From JBLIRR01 sp049472395 (GTDB lineage: Bacteria > SZUA-182 > DTGQ01 > JBLIRR01), in contig JBLIRR010000001.1 of assembly GCA_049472395.1 (NCBI GenBank), forward strand, positions 186,001 through 250,000: 64,000 bases of DNA. Direction: 5' to 3'. Below the pieces are notes generated by a model, which made no database searches, was not told the origin of the DNA, and saw nothing but the letters and a program-made list of their open reading frames with translations. The translations under genes and the position numbers were made by a program. Positions 9,019 through 18,822 of this stretch are shown here, piece after piece; position 1 is the stretch's first letter; every line of letters starts with the position of its first letter.

Positions 9019-10929
9019 ATGATGAATATTACAGTTACCTTTAAAGAAGGATTAGAAAAGAACTATATTAAAGGAATTACTCTCCTTGATATAATACATG
9101 AACACAATGCTCCTCTCCTTGCGGCCAAACTGGATAATGTGCTCACAGATCTTAATACCTCACTTGAAAATGATTGTACTATACAACTCTTAGATTTTCA
9201 AGATAGTGAGGGCAGTGACGTGTTAAGACATAGCACTTCCCATATAATGGCCCATGCGGTAATGGATTTGTTTAAAGATGTTAAATTTGGGATCGGGCCT
9301 TCTATTGAAGATGGATTCTATTATGATTTCGATCTGCCAGAACCATTTACCCCTGATGATTTGGAAAAAATCGAAAAAAGGATGAAGGATATTATAAAGA
9401 GGAATCTGCCTTTCGAGCGCACGGTGGTACCCAAGGAAGAAGCAATAAAAATATTTCAAGAAAAAGGGCAAATCTATAAAATAGAACTTATTGAAAATAT
9501 CCCTGATGATACAGTCAGTATATATAAACTAGGAGAATTTACAGATCTTTGTAGAGGCCCGCATATACCATCCCTAAAACTTGCTAAAAATTTTAAGCTC
9601 CTCAGCATTGCAGGCGCCTATTGGCGTGGGGATGAAAAAAACAAGATGCTTCAAAGAATTTATGGAACGGTTTATCCCTCAAAAGACGAACTTTCCGACT
9701 ATATTGAAAAAATTGAAGAAGCAAAAAAAAGGGATCATCGTAAATTGGGAAAGGAATTGGATCTTTTTAGCATAAGCAATGAAGCAGGTGCCGGATTTGT
9801 TATCTTTCATCCTAAAGGCGCGCTATTAAGAATGATATTGGAGGACTTTGAAAAAAAAGAACACCTTAAGCGAGGCTATCTCCCTGTGTATGGTCCTCAA
9901 ATCTTGAAATTAGATTTATGGAAAAAATCAGGGCATTATGATCATTACCGTGAAAATATGTATTTTACTGAGATTGAAGAGCAAGGCTATGGGATTAAGC
10001 CGATGAATTGTCTTGCTCATATGCTTATTTACAAAGCTAAAATCCGAAGTTATAGGGATTTGCCCTTACGATATTTTGAACTGGGGACAGTACACAGGCA
10101 TGAAAAATCAGGTGTCCTTCATGGACTCACGCGTGTAAGAGGATTTACACAGGATGATGCTCATATTTTATGTACTCCTGAACAACTCAACGATGAAATA
10201 AAAGGGGTATTAAATTTTGTTATCGATGTGATGAATCTTTTCGGTTTTTCTTTCGAAATGGAAGTAAGCACGAAACCTGAAAATTCAATCGGCTCTGATG
10301 AGATATGGGAAAGAGCAACAGCTGCACTTATTCAATCTATGAAGGAAGCCCGCATTGCGTATAAAGTAAATGAGGGAGATGGTGCATTTTATGGACCTAA
10401 GATCGATGTGAAATTAAAAGACGCATTGAATAGAAGTTGGCAATGCGCCACAATACAGTGTGATTTTACTCTTCCGGAACGATTTGATCTTACCTATATT
10501 GCAGAGGATGGTCAAAGAAAAAGACCTGCAATGCTCCATCGGGTAATACTGGGATCTCTGGAAAGATTTATTGCCATATTAACCGAACATTATGCCGGTG
10601 CATTTCCGTTATGGCTCGCACCGACACAAATCAAGATTTTAACTATTACCGATAAACACGCAAAGTACGCAGCAAAAATTGAAAAGAAATTAAAAGAGCA
10701 GGAATTTCGCGTTGAGACTGATATGAGAAACGAAAAGATCGGCTTCAAGATCAGAGAGGCCCAAATGGCAAAGATACCGTATATGTTAGTAGTGGGAGAT
10801 CTGGAGGTAGCAGAGGAAACGGTAAATGTGAGAGCCCGGCATACAAAGAAAACATTTTCCTTAACGATCGATGAATTTATTAAATCTATCGATAAAGAAA
10901 TTAGAGAATCCACACAATTAAAGAATTAA
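9019..10929 (+). CDS. thrS: Threonine--tRNA ligase
   Basis: 636 residues, full length. Charges tRNA-Thr and hydrolyses mischarged Ser-tRNA-Thr. Domain order: TGS (about 1-65), editing domain with [11 protein letters not shown] (about 75-85) and a later Cys/His pair, class II catalytic core with motif 2 ([13 protein letters not shown]) and zinc-ligand context (KPMNCLAHM), then the C-terminal anticodon-binding domain. ATG 9019 (Met-Met start) has no clear Shine-Dalgarno. It lies 73 bp downstream of tRNA-Val and just upstream of infC-rpmI-rplT, a gene order common in bacteria. I found no T-box leader. Confidence 0.96.
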   Translation: MMNITVTFKEGLEKNYIKGITLLDIIHEHNAPLLAAKLDNVLTDLNTSLENDCTIQLLDFQDSEGSDVLRHSTSHIMAHAVMDLFKDVKFGIGPSIEDGFYYDFDLPEPFTPDDLEKIEKRMKDIIKRNLPFERTVVPKEEAIKIFQEKGQIYKIELIENIPDDTVSIYKLGEFTDLCRGPHIPSLKLAKNFKLLSIAGAYWRGDEKNKMLQRIYGTVYPSKDELSDYIEKIEEAKKRDHRKLGKELDLFSISNEAGAGFVIFHPKGALLRMILEDFEKKEHLKRGYLPVYGPQILKLDLWKKSGHYDHYRENMYFTEIEEQGYGIKPMNCLAHMLIYKAKIRSYRDLPLRYFELGTVHRHEKSGVLHGLTRVRGFTQDDAHILCTPEQLNDEIKGVLNFVIDVMNLFGFSFEMEVSTKPENSIGSDEIWERATAALIQSMKEARIAYKVNEGDGAFYGPKIDVKLKDALNRSWQCATIQCDFTLPERFDLTYIAEDGQRKRPAMLHRVILGSLERFIAILTEHYAGAFPLWLAPTQIKILTITDKHAKYAAKIEKKLKEQEFRVETDMRNEKIGFKIREAQMAKIPYMLVVGDLEVAEETVNVRARHTKKTFSLTIDEFIKSIDKEIRESTQLKN

Positions 10930-10966
10930 GAAAATTAAAGAATCTATGGAATGGAGGTGATAAAAG

Positions 10967-11536
10967 ATAAGTCAAAAAATTGAAAAAATATGTATTAACG
11001 GGGAGATTACAGCAAAAGAAATACGCTTAATTAGTGAAAACGGAAATCAAATTGGCACCTATTCATTAGAGGAAGCATTGAATATTACCAAAGAAACCGG
11101 TCTTGACCTTGTTGAAATAGCTCCGCATGCCAATCCCCCTGTATGCAAGATGATGGATTATGGCAAATTCAAGTATCAGCAGCATAAAAAATTTCACGAC
11201 GCTAAAAAGAAACAACGAATTATTCATGTAAAAGAAATAAAACTCCGGCCTAAAACTGAAGAACATGACTTTCAGTTTAAATTAAAAAATGCCCGAAAAT
11301 TCCTTCAGGATGGCAATAAAGTGAAACTTACCATACTCTTTAGAGGCCGAGAGCTTGCCCACCGGGAAATCGGCGAAGAACTGTTGACAAGAATGGCATC
11401 TCAAATAGAAGATGTGGGCAATATTGAACAAAAGCCTCGACAAGAAGGCCGAAATATGATAATGATAGCAGGACCCAAAAATATACATGGCAGTGATAAA
11501 GTACACAAAAATAAAAACAATCAAAAATATAAATAA
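10967..11536 (+). CDS. infC: Translation initiation factor IF-3 with AUA start codon
   Basis: 189 residues. IF-3 binds the 30S subunit, proofreads start codon and initiator tRNA, and blocks premature 50S joining. N-domain: INGEITAKEIRLISENG, YSLEEAL, TGLDLVEIAPHANPPVCKMMDYGKFKYQQ. C-domain: IKLRPKTEEHDFQFKLKNARKFL. The family N-terminus extends well upstream of the first in-frame ATG (11078). The only usable codon after the in-frame TAA at 10961 with correct spacing is ATA at 10967, 6 nt after a perfect GGAGGTGA (10953-10960). Rare start codons in infC are a known autoregulatory device, because IF-3 discriminates against them. Confidence 0.92.
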   Translation: MSQKIEKICINGEITAKEIRLISENGNQIGTYSLEEALNITKETGLDLVEIAPHANPPVCKMMDYGKFKYQQHKKFHDAKKKQRIIHVKEIKLRPKTEEHDFQFKLKNARKFLQDGNKVKLTILFRGRELAHREIGEELLTRMASQIEDVGNIEQKPRQEGRNMIMIAGPKNIHGSDKVHKNKNNQKYK

Positions 11537-11620
11537 TTCATAATATTAAAAGAGAATCATAGACATTAGAGAAAGCAATTATTATTAACAAGGTTAAAGA
11601 GAGCAAGGAGTCAAGGTTGT

Positions 11621-11818
11621 ATGCCCAAAATAAAAACAAATAGAGCTGCGGCAAAAAGATTTCGCTTTACAGCAAAGGGGAAAATTAAAGGAAGCAAGGC
11701 CTATGCAAGCCACATTTTAACCAAAAAGTCCCGCAAGCTTAAAAGAAAATTACGAAAGGGAAGATACGTATCATCGGTTGATTGTGCTAAAATTAGACGG
11801 TTACTGCCGAACAGATAA
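11621..11818 (+). CDS. rpmI: 50S ribosomal protein L35
   Basis: 65 residues, highly basic, typical L35 ([22 protein letters not shown] near the start, then a Lys/Arg-rich tail). A component of the large subunit. It sits between infC and rplT, as in most bacteria. The 84-bp gap before it carries AAGGAG upstream of the ATG. The operon may be autoregulated by L20, as known in other bacteria, but I did not identify an operator. Confidence 0.96.
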   Translation: MPKIKTNRAAAKRFRFTAKGKIKGSKAYASHILTKKSRKLKRKLRKGRYVSSVDCAKIRRLLPNR

Positions 11819-11836
11819 ATGAGGAGATTTTAAAGG

Positions 11837-12235
11837 ATGGCGAGAGTAAAAAGAGGTATTAATGTTAAAAAACGGCATAAAAGAGTATTAAAAGCGGCAA
11901 AGGGGTATCGTGGAGGGAGAAGCAAATTATTCCGCAGTGCGAAGGAAGCAGTGAATCGAGCCCTCGCCTATTCTTTCCGTGACAGAAAGGTGAGAAAAAG
12001 AAATTTCAGGCGATTATGGATTATCCGTATAAACGCTGCTCTTACTACAATGGGATTGAGTTATAGTAAATTTATGGATGGATTAAACAAGGCAGGCATA
12101 AAAATCAATCGAAAGATCCTTGCGAATATGGCAATGACAGATCCTTCTGCATTTTCCGAATTGGTGAAGCATGTAAAAGAGATGAGCAGTGCAGGAAAAC
12201 GTGACACGATAAGAGAACTCGCCAGAATAAAATAG
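11837..12235 (+). CDS. rplT: 50S ribosomal protein L20
   Basis: 132 residues, slightly longer than the usual 115-120. Basic N-terminus ([18 protein letters not shown]) and globular part ([22 protein letters not shown]) are typical. L20 is needed early in 50S assembly and represses its own operon in several bacteria. It follows rpmI by 18 bp with GAGGAGATTT upstream of the ATG. The usual next genes pheS and pheT are absent here. Confidence 0.96.
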   Translation: MARVKRGINVKKRHKRVLKAAKGYRGGRSKLFRSAKEAVNRALAYSFRDRKVRKRNFRRLWIIRINAALTTMGLSYSKFMDGLNKAGIKINRKILANMAMTDPSAFSELVKHVKEMSSAGKRDTIRELARIK

Positions 12236-12251
12236 GTAGAATCTTTGCCTA

Positions 12252-12281
12252 TTGACAGTCGCATTTTAAAGGATGTATTAT
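12252..12281 (+). promoter_or_regulatory. Promoter with about 120-nt leader ahead of the coiled-coil gene
   Basis: TTGACA at 12252-12257, an 18-nt spacer, then TATTAT at 12276-12281, just past the rplT stop. The leader (about 12289-12411) has GC-rich segments, including a short GGGGTATCTCC hairpin and self-complementary GCGC elements near 12350-12365. I do not recognise a known RNA family in it. Confidence 0.5.
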
Positions 12282-12411
12282 TATCTAAATATAGTATATA
12301 TCGAGTACCAAGGAAATTAAATAGCCGTCAGGGTTTAAGGGGTATCTCCTGCGCGCCATATGCGCTGTGTGGTCACAATGAAAGTGCTGAAAAATAAGCG
12401 AGTCCTATGTA

Positions 12412-12681
12412 ATGCACAACCACGAAAAATTTCATCAAACCAAGGAAGATCAAACAATTGCACGGCTCACCGTAATAGAGCAAAAAATAGGAAAAATCGT
12501 GGAAGAGCTAAGATTGTTGCGACAGGAAAACCACTTCATGAAAAAAAAATTAGCAGAGAATAGAAAAAATCAAGAAAACTTTTTAAAAATTGAACGAGAT
12601 AATCATCGCTTAAAAAATGAACATCAACAAATAGCCGAATATGTAAAAGATATGGGAAATAACCTAAAAGATATATTATAA
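12412..12681 (+). CDS. Small coiled-coil protein, ZapB-like by context
   Basis: 89 residues, almost entirely heptad-like helix, rich in Lys, Glu, Asn and Gln (LTVIEQKIGKIVEELRLL; LKIERDNHRLKNEHQQI). No enzyme motif, signal or membrane segment. It lies 79 bp before zapA and downstream of rplT. Short coiled-coil proteins next to zapA are common and some resemble ZapB, which bundles with the division ring, but similarity here is only compositional. Start ATG 12412 lacks a clear ribosome binding site and an in-frame TGA lies 24 nt upstream, so no longer N-terminus is possible. Confidence 0.6.
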   Translation: MHNHEKFHQTKEDQTIARLTVIEQKIGKIVEELRLLRQENHFMKKKLAENRKNQENFLKIERDNHRLKNEHQQIAEYVKDMGNNLKDIL

Positions 12682-12763
12682 AATAAAAAATACCGACGTG
12701 AGCATTGATTTTTTTTTAAAAAAATTTATACTATATAATATGTTCAAATAGAAGAAAAAATTG

Positions 12764-13048
12764 ATGAATAGAGCGACTCAATTAACAGAAGTTATAATAT
12801 TAGATGAAAAATATACTATTAGAAGTGAGGCAAATTCCGAAGAAGTAAAAAGAGTAGCTCATTATTTGGACACCAAGCTTAAGGAGATAAGGCAGAAATT
12901 ACCAAATATTTCTCTTGTAAAGGCGGTAATTTTAGCTGCTTTTTATAATATAGAAGAGCTTTTTGAAACTAAAGCTCAACTAAAAGAAACCAAAAAAATA
13001 ATGGAGGACAAGACAAAAAATATTCTAAAAATGTTAGAAGATGTATAA
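12764..13048 (+). CDS. zapA: Cell division protein ZapA
   Basis: 94 residues from ATG 12764 (a TTG directly before it is less likely). The N-terminal part (EVIILDEKYTIRSEANSEEVKRVAHYLDTKL) is the ZapA globular domain; the C-terminal half is a coiled coil. ZapA tetramers cross-link FtsZ protofilaments at the division site. An AT-rich TATAAT at 12734-12739 may serve as a local -10. Downstream is a 6S RNA and then rny, an arrangement seen in diverse bacteria. Confidence 0.88.
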   Translation: MNRATQLTEVIILDEKYTIRSEANSEEVKRVAHYLDTKLKEIRQKLPNISLVKAVILAAFYNIEELFETKAQLKETKKIMEDKTKNILKMLEDV

Positions 13049-13183
13049 GGGACGTGGCTGATTATTTTTTTACTTCAGACTCTTTATATTTTATGGAGGC
13101 TGATTAATATAGATTTTAAAATTATATGTATATACACACAAATTATTGTTTTTATTTATATAAAGATTAAAGAAAGAATAAGA

Positions 13184-13358
13184 ATCCCTGCCGTGTTCGT
13201 GATGGAGAGTTTAGTTTGATCCAACAGTATATTATGAGGGAGTCTGTGTTTGGGTATAACAAACAGGTCTAGAAAGGTAGAAAGTTTAGACTATCCAGCA
13301 GGACACCCACCTGGAAACAGGGTTCAAATATACGCTTCACACGGCACAGCGCGGGGAA
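13184..13358 (+). ncRNA. ssrS: 6S RNA (ssrS-like)
   Basis: About 175 nt in the 411-bp gap between zapA and rny, the classical 6S position. The ends pair: TCCC and GCCGTGT (13185-13196) match ACACGGC and GGGGA (13339-13357), with an internal asymmetric bulge. The 3' half has the 6S-like CACCTGG / CAGGGTTCAA region (13308-13328), resembling the E. coli 6S CACCUUG / AAGGGUUCAA segment. 6S RNA mimics an open promoter and sequesters housekeeping RNA polymerase. The remainder of the gap shows no gene. Confidence 0.78.
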
Positions 13359-13465
13359 CATTATATATATTAGTGTATTAGTTGTCTCATCACTATTTTC
13401 AATTCATTGCAATCAGCCATTTCCTATTAATAATTAAAGCTATTTAGTAATTAAAGGGGATGAGC

Positions 13466-15025
13466 ATGGATCAGCAATCAATTATTTTCATATTTATTTT
13501 TGGAATAATTGGCTTTATTGTAGGATATTTTTCGCGAAAAAAAATAGCTGAATCAAAGATAACGAGCGCCGAAGAAGTTTCCAAGAAGATTATATGCGAT
13601 GCGGAGAAAGAAGTTGCGAATAAACGGCGCGAAATCGATCTTGAGGTAAAAGATCAGTTATTTAAGGCACGGGCTGAGTTTGAAAAAGAAACAAAAGAAC
13701 GTACACATGAACTCCAGAACAAAGAAAAAAGATTTGCTCAAAAGGAGGAAAATTTAGATCGTAAGCTGGACTTATTGGAAAGAAAAGAAGCAGAACTAAA
13801 TAATCGCCTTACCCAGACTACGAACTTAAAAAACAAACTCAAACAACAAGATGCAGAATATCAACGGTTAATTGCTGATGAGTTAAAAAAATTAGAGCGT
13901 ATTTCTGGTATGACCTCTCAAGAAGCAAAAAATATTCTCCTTGTGCATATGGAATCGGAAGCACGGCATGAAGCTGTCAGGATGGTAAAGGCGATTGAAG
14001 ATGAAGCCAGAGAATCGGCGAAAAAGAAAGCTGCCGAAATTTTAAGCCTGGCTATCCAGCGATATGCCGCTGATCATGTGCTCGAGACAACTGTGTCTGT
14101 TGTTGATCTTCCAAATAATGAGATAAAGGGAAGAATAATCGGCCGTGAAGGCAGGAATATTCGCGCATTAGAGATGGCGACTGGAATTGACTTAATTATT
14201 GATGACACACCGGAAGCGGTTATTCTCTCAGGATTTGATCCCATCCGACGACAGGTCGCCAAAAATGCCCTCGAGAAGTTGATTGTCGACGGCCGCATCC
14301 ATCCAACCAGAATCGAAGAAGTCGTAGCTAAGTGCAATAAAGATTTAGAGAGTGCTATACGTGAGGAAGGGGAACAAGTAAGCTTTGAATTAGGTGTACA
14401 TAATCTGCATCCGGACCTCATCAAATTAGTGGGCAGATTAAAATATCGCACAAGTTATGGTCAGAATGTATTGCAGCATTCAAAGGAAGTTGCGTTTTTA
14501 GCCGGAATTATGGCAGCGGAGCTGAGCATTGATGAGCAAATGGCAAAACGCGCCGGGCTGCTGCATGATATCGGGAAGGCAGTTGATCACGAAGTAGAAG
14601 GCAGTCACCCCAAAATCGGTGCTGATTTAGCTAAAAGATATAACGAATCCAAAGAAATAATCAACGCTATTGTAGCCCATCATGAAGATGAAGAGCCCAC
14701 AGGCATTATATCAATTCTGATACAGGCTGCTGATGCATTATCAGCAGCCCGTCCAGGAGCACGGAAAGAAAGCCTTGAGGCCTATATTAAACGATTAGAG
14801 GGTCTTGAAAAAATTGCTCGGGAATTTAAGGGTGTCTCAAATACCTATGCAATCCAGGCCGGACGGGAAGTCCGTGTGATAATAGAGCCTTCTGATTTGC
14901 CTGAGGAAGAAATGCGGCATGTGGCAAAAGATATAACCAAAAAAATTGAAAAAGAAATGGAATATCCGGGTCAAATCAAAGTTACTTTAGTGCGTGAGAG
15001 CAGAGTAGTTGAATATGCCCGATAA
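13466..15025 (+). CDS. rny: Ribonuclease Y
   Basis: 519 residues. A membrane-anchored endoribonuclease that initiates mRNA decay. N-terminal transmembrane helix ([17 protein letters not shown]), long charged coiled coil (about 30-150), KH domain ([19 protein letters not shown]), HD domain ([31 protein letters not shown]) and a C-terminal domain ending RVVEYAR. ATG 13466 is preferred over 13460 because AAGGGGA sits 5 nt before it. It overlaps ymdB by 11 bp, a conserved pairing. Confidence 0.96.
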   Translation: MDQQSIIFIFIFGIIGFIVGYFSRKKIAESKITSAEEVSKKIICDAEKEVANKRREIDLEVKDQLFKARAEFEKETKERTHELQNKEKRFAQKEENLDRKLDLLERKEAELNNRLTQTTNLKNKLKQQDAEYQRLIADELKKLERISGMTSQEAKNILLVHMESEARHEAVRMVKAIEDEARESAKKKAAEILSLAIQRYAADHVLETTVSVVDLPNNEIKGRIIGREGRNIRALEMATGIDLIIDDTPEAVILSGFDPIRRQVAKNALEKLIVDGRIHPTRIEEVVAKCNKDLESAIREEGEQVSFELGVHNLHPDLIKLVGRLKYRTSYGQNVLQHSKEVAFLAGIMAAELSIDEQMAKRAGLLHDIGKAVDHEVEGSHPKIGADLAKRYNESKEIINAIVAHHEDEEPTGIISILIQAADALSAARPGARKESLEAYIKRLEGLEKIAREFKGVSNTYAIQAGREVRVIIEPSDLPEEEMRHVAKDITKKIEKEMEYPGQIKVTLVRESRVVEYAR

Positions 15026-15803
15026 AATAAAAATCCTTGTCATTGGAGATATAATTGGTAATAGCGGACGGCAGGTAATTAAAGAACTACTTCCCAGATT
15101 AATCACCCAGTACGAGATTGATCTTTGTATTGCAAATGGAGAAAATGTTGCGGGTGGGTTCGGTATCACTGAAAAACTTATTTGCGACCTATTAGAGCGT
15201 GGTATTGATATCCTGACATCCGGTAATCATATATGGGATAAAAAAGAGTTAATTCCAATAATTAATACAATACCTTCTTTACTTATCCCGGCCAATTATC
15301 CACCCTCTGTCCCCGGATACCGCTTTGCAATCAAAGAGTATAATGGGACGTGCATAGGAGTGATCAATCTGTGTGGCCGTGTCTTTATGAATAATTTTGA
15401 TTGTCCTTTCCGCATAGCAGATGATATAATTGCTCAATTAAAACCTAAATGTCGTATAATAATCATCGATTTCCATGCTGAGGCCACATCAGAGAAGGTT
15501 GCGCTGGGTTGGTATTTAGATGGACGAGTCAGCGCCGTAATAGGCACGCATACACATATTCAGACCGCTGATGCAAGAATCCTTCCTCATGGAACAGCCT
15601 ATTTAACGGATGTGGGAATGACCGGGGCGTTTGATTCAGTTATCGGTATAGAAAAAAATGTCGCGCTTAAAAGATTTTTAACTCAAATGCCCCAAAAATT
15701 TCCTATGGCTAAACATGATCTGAGACTTAATGGTGCACTCATACACGTGAGCGGTGTAACTGGCTGTGCTGAAAAGATTATACCTCTTCAAATACCATTA
15801 TAA
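15015..15803 (+). CDS. ymdB: YmdB-type metallophosphoesterase (TIGR00282 family)
   Basis: 262 residues. Members are dimetal phosphodiesterases acting on cyclic nucleotides; in Bacillus YmdB affects motility and biofilm decisions. Motifs: [49 protein letters not shown] and LTDVGMTG supply Asp, Glu, Asn and His metal ligands. Start ATG 15015 lies inside the end of rny; a TTG six bases earlier is also possible. It ends 6 bp from the convergent greA stop with no terminator visible between them. Confidence 0.93.
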   Translation: MPDKIKILVIGDIIGNSGRQVIKELLPRLITQYEIDLCIANGENVAGGFGITEKLICDLLERGIDILTSGNHIWDKKELIPIINTIPSLLIPANYPPSVPGYRFAIKEYNGTCIGVINLCGRVFMNNFDCPFRIADDIIAQLKPKCRIIIIDFHAEATSEKVALGWYLDGRVSAVIGTHTHIQTADARILPHGTAYLTDVGMTGAFDSVIGIEKNVALKRFLTQMPQKFPMAKHDLRLNGALIHVSGVTGCAEKIIPLQIPL

Positions 15804-15808
15804 TCAAT

Positions 15809-16288
15809 TTATCGTGTAATCTCCAATATCTCATATTCCTTAGTGCCTGAGGGGACAGTGATTTTTATTTCATCTCCCACTTCATGACCTAAAAGGGCTC
15901 TTCCTATAGGTGAAGTAGTGGAGATTATATTAAGTGAAATATCAGCCTCGTATTCTGATAAAAGTCGATACGAGATTTCTTCATCTGTGTTTAAATCTAC
16001 GAGCCGAACCGTTGTGCCGATATAGATTTTATTATCATCAGGTATATTTTCATCCTCAATGATCCTGGTCCGTGATATTAAATCACTCAGTTCGGCTATT
16101 TTCCCCTCTGTTTGCGCCTGGGCTTCCTTAGCCGCATCATATTCAGCATTTTCACTCAGATCGCCATGGGCCCTTGCTTCAGCTAAATCCTTGATGACTT
16201 CCCTTCTTTTTTTATGCTTTAAATAATCAAGCTCCTTTTTTATTTTATTAAAACCCTCTCTTGTCAAATAAACCGATCTAATAGTCAA
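15809..16288 (-). CDS. greA: Transcription elongation factor GreA
   Basis: 159 residues, standard length. GreA inserts its coiled coil into the RNA polymerase secondary channel and stimulates transcript cleavage. The N-terminal coiled coil carries the signature (ARAHGDLSENAEYDAAKEAQ) with the acidic tip; the C-terminal FKBP-like domain ends GTKEYEILEI. The start is TTG at 16288, placed 7 nt after GGAGGG (16301-16296). A promoter lies upstream at 16381-16409. Confidence 0.95.
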   Translation of the reverse strand: MTIRSVYLTREGFNKIKKELDYLKHKKRREVIKDLAEARAHGDLSENAEYDAAKEAQAQTEGKIAELSDLISRTRIIEDENIPDDNKIYIGTTVRLVDLNTDEEISYRLLSEYEADISLNIISTTSPIGRALLGHEVGDEIKITVPSGTKEYEILEITR

Positions 16289-16380
16289 TATGTTTCCCTC
16301 CTTTCATTTACCTATTAAATTCTTTTTACACTGTAATAGAAAAATAAGGCCTACTGGCTTGTTTTGATTAGAATTTTCTT

Positions 16381-16409
16381 ATTATAATATGCATTTTCTC
16401 TCTATGCAA
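16381..16409 (-). promoter_or_regulatory. Promoter for greA
   Basis: Minus strand: TTGCAT (16409-16404), 17-nt spacer, perfect TATAAT (16386-16381). Predicted start near 16374 gives a leader of roughly 85 nt. The -35 is weak. The divergent selB promoter was not clearly identified in the rest of this 281-bp gap. Confidence 0.5.
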
Positions 16410-16569
16410 GTGATTTTGGAATTGCCGAATAACAAAGTTTATGTTATAACGTAATCATAAGATAAAGAGAGATGATATTTTAAAAAATGATAATAATTTT
16501 AAAATCTAATTTTCGGACAACATGATAATGGGTTTCAAAATGTTTGATTTATTAAAAAGAGCATGAGAT

Positions 16570-18507
16570 ATGGACAATACGAGTGACAAATTTATTGTCC
16601 TTGGTACTGCAGGTCATATTGATCATGGAAAAACGACTCTCATTAAGGCCCTTACCGGTGTTGATTGTGACCGACTAAAGGAAGAAAAAAGAAGGGGAAT
16701 CACCATTGAACTCGGATTCACTTCCTTACGCCTTCAAAATCACCTTCACATTGGCATAATTGATGTGCCTGGCCATGAAAAATTTATTCATCATATGGTT
16801 GCGGGTGTAGGAGGAATAGATTGTGTATTGCTTGTTATTGCGGCCGATGAAGGTGTAATGCCTCAAACAAAAGAACATTTGGATATCTGTGAATTACTCG
16901 GAATCAAAAAAGGAATCATTGCCCTGACAAAAATTGATCTTGTCTCCGACGAATGGCTTGAATTAGTTATAGATGATATCCGTTCTTCTACGCAAAAAAG
17001 CTTTCTTGCCAATGTCCCAATTATTCCGGTCAGTTCACAAACAAAACAGGGATTGGATACATTAATCCAAACCATTACTCAATTAGCCGAGCACATAATA
17101 CCTAAAAGAGATGATGGTAATTTTCGTCTCCCTATCGACAGGGTATTTACCATGAAGGGTTTTGGCACGGTAGTCACAGGGACGGTTTTAAATGGAAGAG
17201 CAGAAGTCGGGGAGGCATTAGAAATCTTGCCTCAAAAAATACCTGTTAAAATAAGAGGATTACATGTTTTTAATAAAAAAACCGACCGTATAGTATCAGG
17301 ACAGCGCGCAGCGATTAATTTACAAGGAATTGAGAAAAATAAAATCGAACGGGGTAATGTAGTCGCCCTAGCCCATACGCTCAAAGCTTCTTATATTCTC
17401 AATACCCATATCTCATTAGTCCCTCACAGCCCCCCTCTAAAAAATCGAACAAGGATTAGATTTCATTCCGGAACGAATGAGATTTTAGGCAGAATCATTT
17501 TATTAGATAGAGAAAAGCTTAAGGGTGGGGAGGCTGCGTATGTGCAAATTAGATTGGAAAAAAAAATAGCAGTCCTTCCTTTTGATAACTTCGTCATTCG
17601 CACCTATTCACCTATCATCCTTGCAGGCGGAGGGCATATCGTAGAAAATATTGCAACAAAAAGCAAAGGGACGAAGCTAAAATCTCTGATAAACGATTTA
17701 ATCCTTCTCGATGAGGGTTCAAATGAGGAAAAAATCGAATACTATATCAAAAAAAGCGGGGAAGAATGCATTGATCTTAAGAATCTTATTATGAGGAGCA
17801 ATAATACTCAACGGGAACTTATTGAAATCCTTAATCAATTATTGCTTAAAAAACGAATTATCAGCATAGATCCTCTTGCCTATAAAGTTGTCCATACGAG
17901 CATATACGAAAAATTATGTAATAGCCTCACAGCCTTTCTTACTTATTATCACCAACAATTTCCTTTAAGTGCGGGAGTCTCCAGAAAAGAGTTAAAAGAG
18001 AAACTTTCCCCGAGCGTGGATTCAAAATTATACACTATGATTATAGAGAATCTCCAAAAAAATAATCGAATCACTGTGGAAAAAGAACTGATTAAGTTAC
18101 AAGGGTATAAAATTTCTCTGTCAGCCAAAGAGGAATCCCTCTATCAAGCTATCTTAAAGATATATAAAGATATGAGTATCCATCCCCCAAAACTTGAAGA
18201 GATCTGCTCTCAAATGAAGATTGCTCGACATGAAGCGGAAAAGCTTATTCAGCTATTAATAGACAGGGGAGAGGTAATCCGTATAAATGAAGATTTTTTA
18301 TTTCATCATGCGGCTATAACTTCTATAAAGCATAAACTCTTCTCTTTTTTTAAGCACACAAAAGATATTAATATAAGCAAATTTAAAGACCTCATTGGAA
18401 TATCCCGAAAATATGCCATCCCTCTTCTTGAGTTCTTTGACACTGAAGGGATCACCTTACGAATCGGTGATAAACGGATCCCTAGGAATCTAAACGGGTG
18501 GGAATAA
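16570..18507 (+). CDS. selB: Selenocysteine-specific elongation factor SelB
   Basis: 645 residues. SelB delivers Sec-tRNA to in-frame UGA codons followed by a SECIS hairpin. N-terminal GTPase: GTAGHIDHGKTTL (P-loop, residues about 12-24), DVPGHEKF (G3), LTKIDL (NKxD-like), then EF-Tu-like domains 2 and 3 and a C-terminal array of winged-helix domains (about 380-645) that bind SECIS. It pairs functionally with the selenoprotein fdhA at 48595-51261. selA, selC and selD are not in the window. Its stop codon lies inside a terminator stem. Confidence 0.96.
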   Translation: MDNTSDKFIVLGTAGHIDHGKTTLIKALTGVDCDRLKEEKRRGITIELGFTSLRLQNHLHIGIIDVPGHEKFIHHMVAGVGGIDCVLLVIAADEGVMPQTKEHLDICELLGIKKGIIALTKIDLVSDEWLELVIDDIRSSTQKSFLANVPIIPVSSQTKQGLDTLIQTITQLAEHIIPKRDDGNFRLPIDRVFTMKGFGTVVTGTVLNGRAEVGEALEILPQKIPVKIRGLHVFNKKTDRIVSGQRAAINLQGIEKNKIERGNVVALAHTLKASYILNTHISLVPHSPPLKNRTRIRFHSGTNEILGRIILLDREKLKGGEAAYVQIRLEKKIAVLPFDNFVIRTYSPIILAGGGHIVENIATKSKGTKLKSLINDLILLDEGSNEEKIEYYIKKSGEECIDLKNLIMRSNNTQRELIEILNQLLLKKRIISIDPLAYKVVHTSIYEKLCNSLTAFLTYYHQQFPLSAGVSRKELKEKLSPSVDSKLYTMIIENLQKNNRITVEKELIKLQGYKISLSAKEESLYQAILKIYKDMSIHPPKLEEICSQMKIARHEAEKLIQLLIDRGEVIRINEDFLFHHAAITSIKHKLFSFFKHTKDINISKFKDLIGISRKYAIPLLEFFDTEGITLRIGDKRIPRNLNGWE

Positions 18508-18536
18508 AGCATAGGAGATTTATTCCCACCATTTTT
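18497..18536 (+). terminator. Rho-independent terminator of selB overlapping its stop codon
   Basis: A perfect 12-bp stem (GGTGGGAATAAA at 18497-18508 with TTTATTCCCACC at 18519-18530), 10-nt loop and ATTTTT after it. The selB stop TAA is inside the left arm. On the minus strand the same stem lies 13 bp past the ferredoxin stop but lacks a good U run there. Confidence 0.82.
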
Positions 18537-18542
18537 AAATTA

Positions 18543-18713
18543 TTAATTTAACGTAATTGCATCATTAGGACACTCTTCAACACAAGAGCCGCAATCAACA
18601 CAAGTATCGGCATCAACCGACGCTGTGTCATTGACTGTAATAGCTTCAACCGGGCATGCATCAACGCATACTCCACATCCTGTACACTTATCCACATCTA
18701 TTTCAGCTGGCAT
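18543..18713 (-). CDS. 2[4Fe-4S] ferredoxin, clostridial type
   Basis: 56 residues, too short for many gene callers. Two CxxCxxCxxxCP motifs: CTGCGVCVDACP and CVDCGSCVEECP. A small acidic soluble electron carrier. ATG at 18713 has an ideal AAGGAGGTGA 4 nt upstream, predicting strong translation, and two tandem promoters precede it. In an organism with CODH, formate dehydrogenase and flavin-based oxidoreductases, this is a good candidate for the low-potential ferredoxin pool; that link is inferred. It is monocistronic and faces the selB terminator. Confidence 0.93.
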   Translation of the reverse strand: MPAEIDVDKCTGCGVCVDACPVEAITVNDTASVDADTCVDCGSCVEECPNDAITLN

Positions 18714-18822
18714 TATATCACCTCCTTAAATTGAATTATCTGGCTTCTCAATTATAACTCCCTGCTCACGCGCCAATAAAGCGCTCATACCAATGATCCA
18801 AATCCTAAAAACTTACGTGTAT

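Noticed and set aside
11078..11536. infC start at ATG 11078
   Set aside because: It would remove a conserved part of the IF-3 N-domain; ATA 10967 has an ideal Shine-Dalgarno.
12360..12563. Open frame overlapping the coiled-coil gene start
   Set aside because: Basic low-complexity translation in another frame, no ribosome site; the coiled-coil frame is the better reading.
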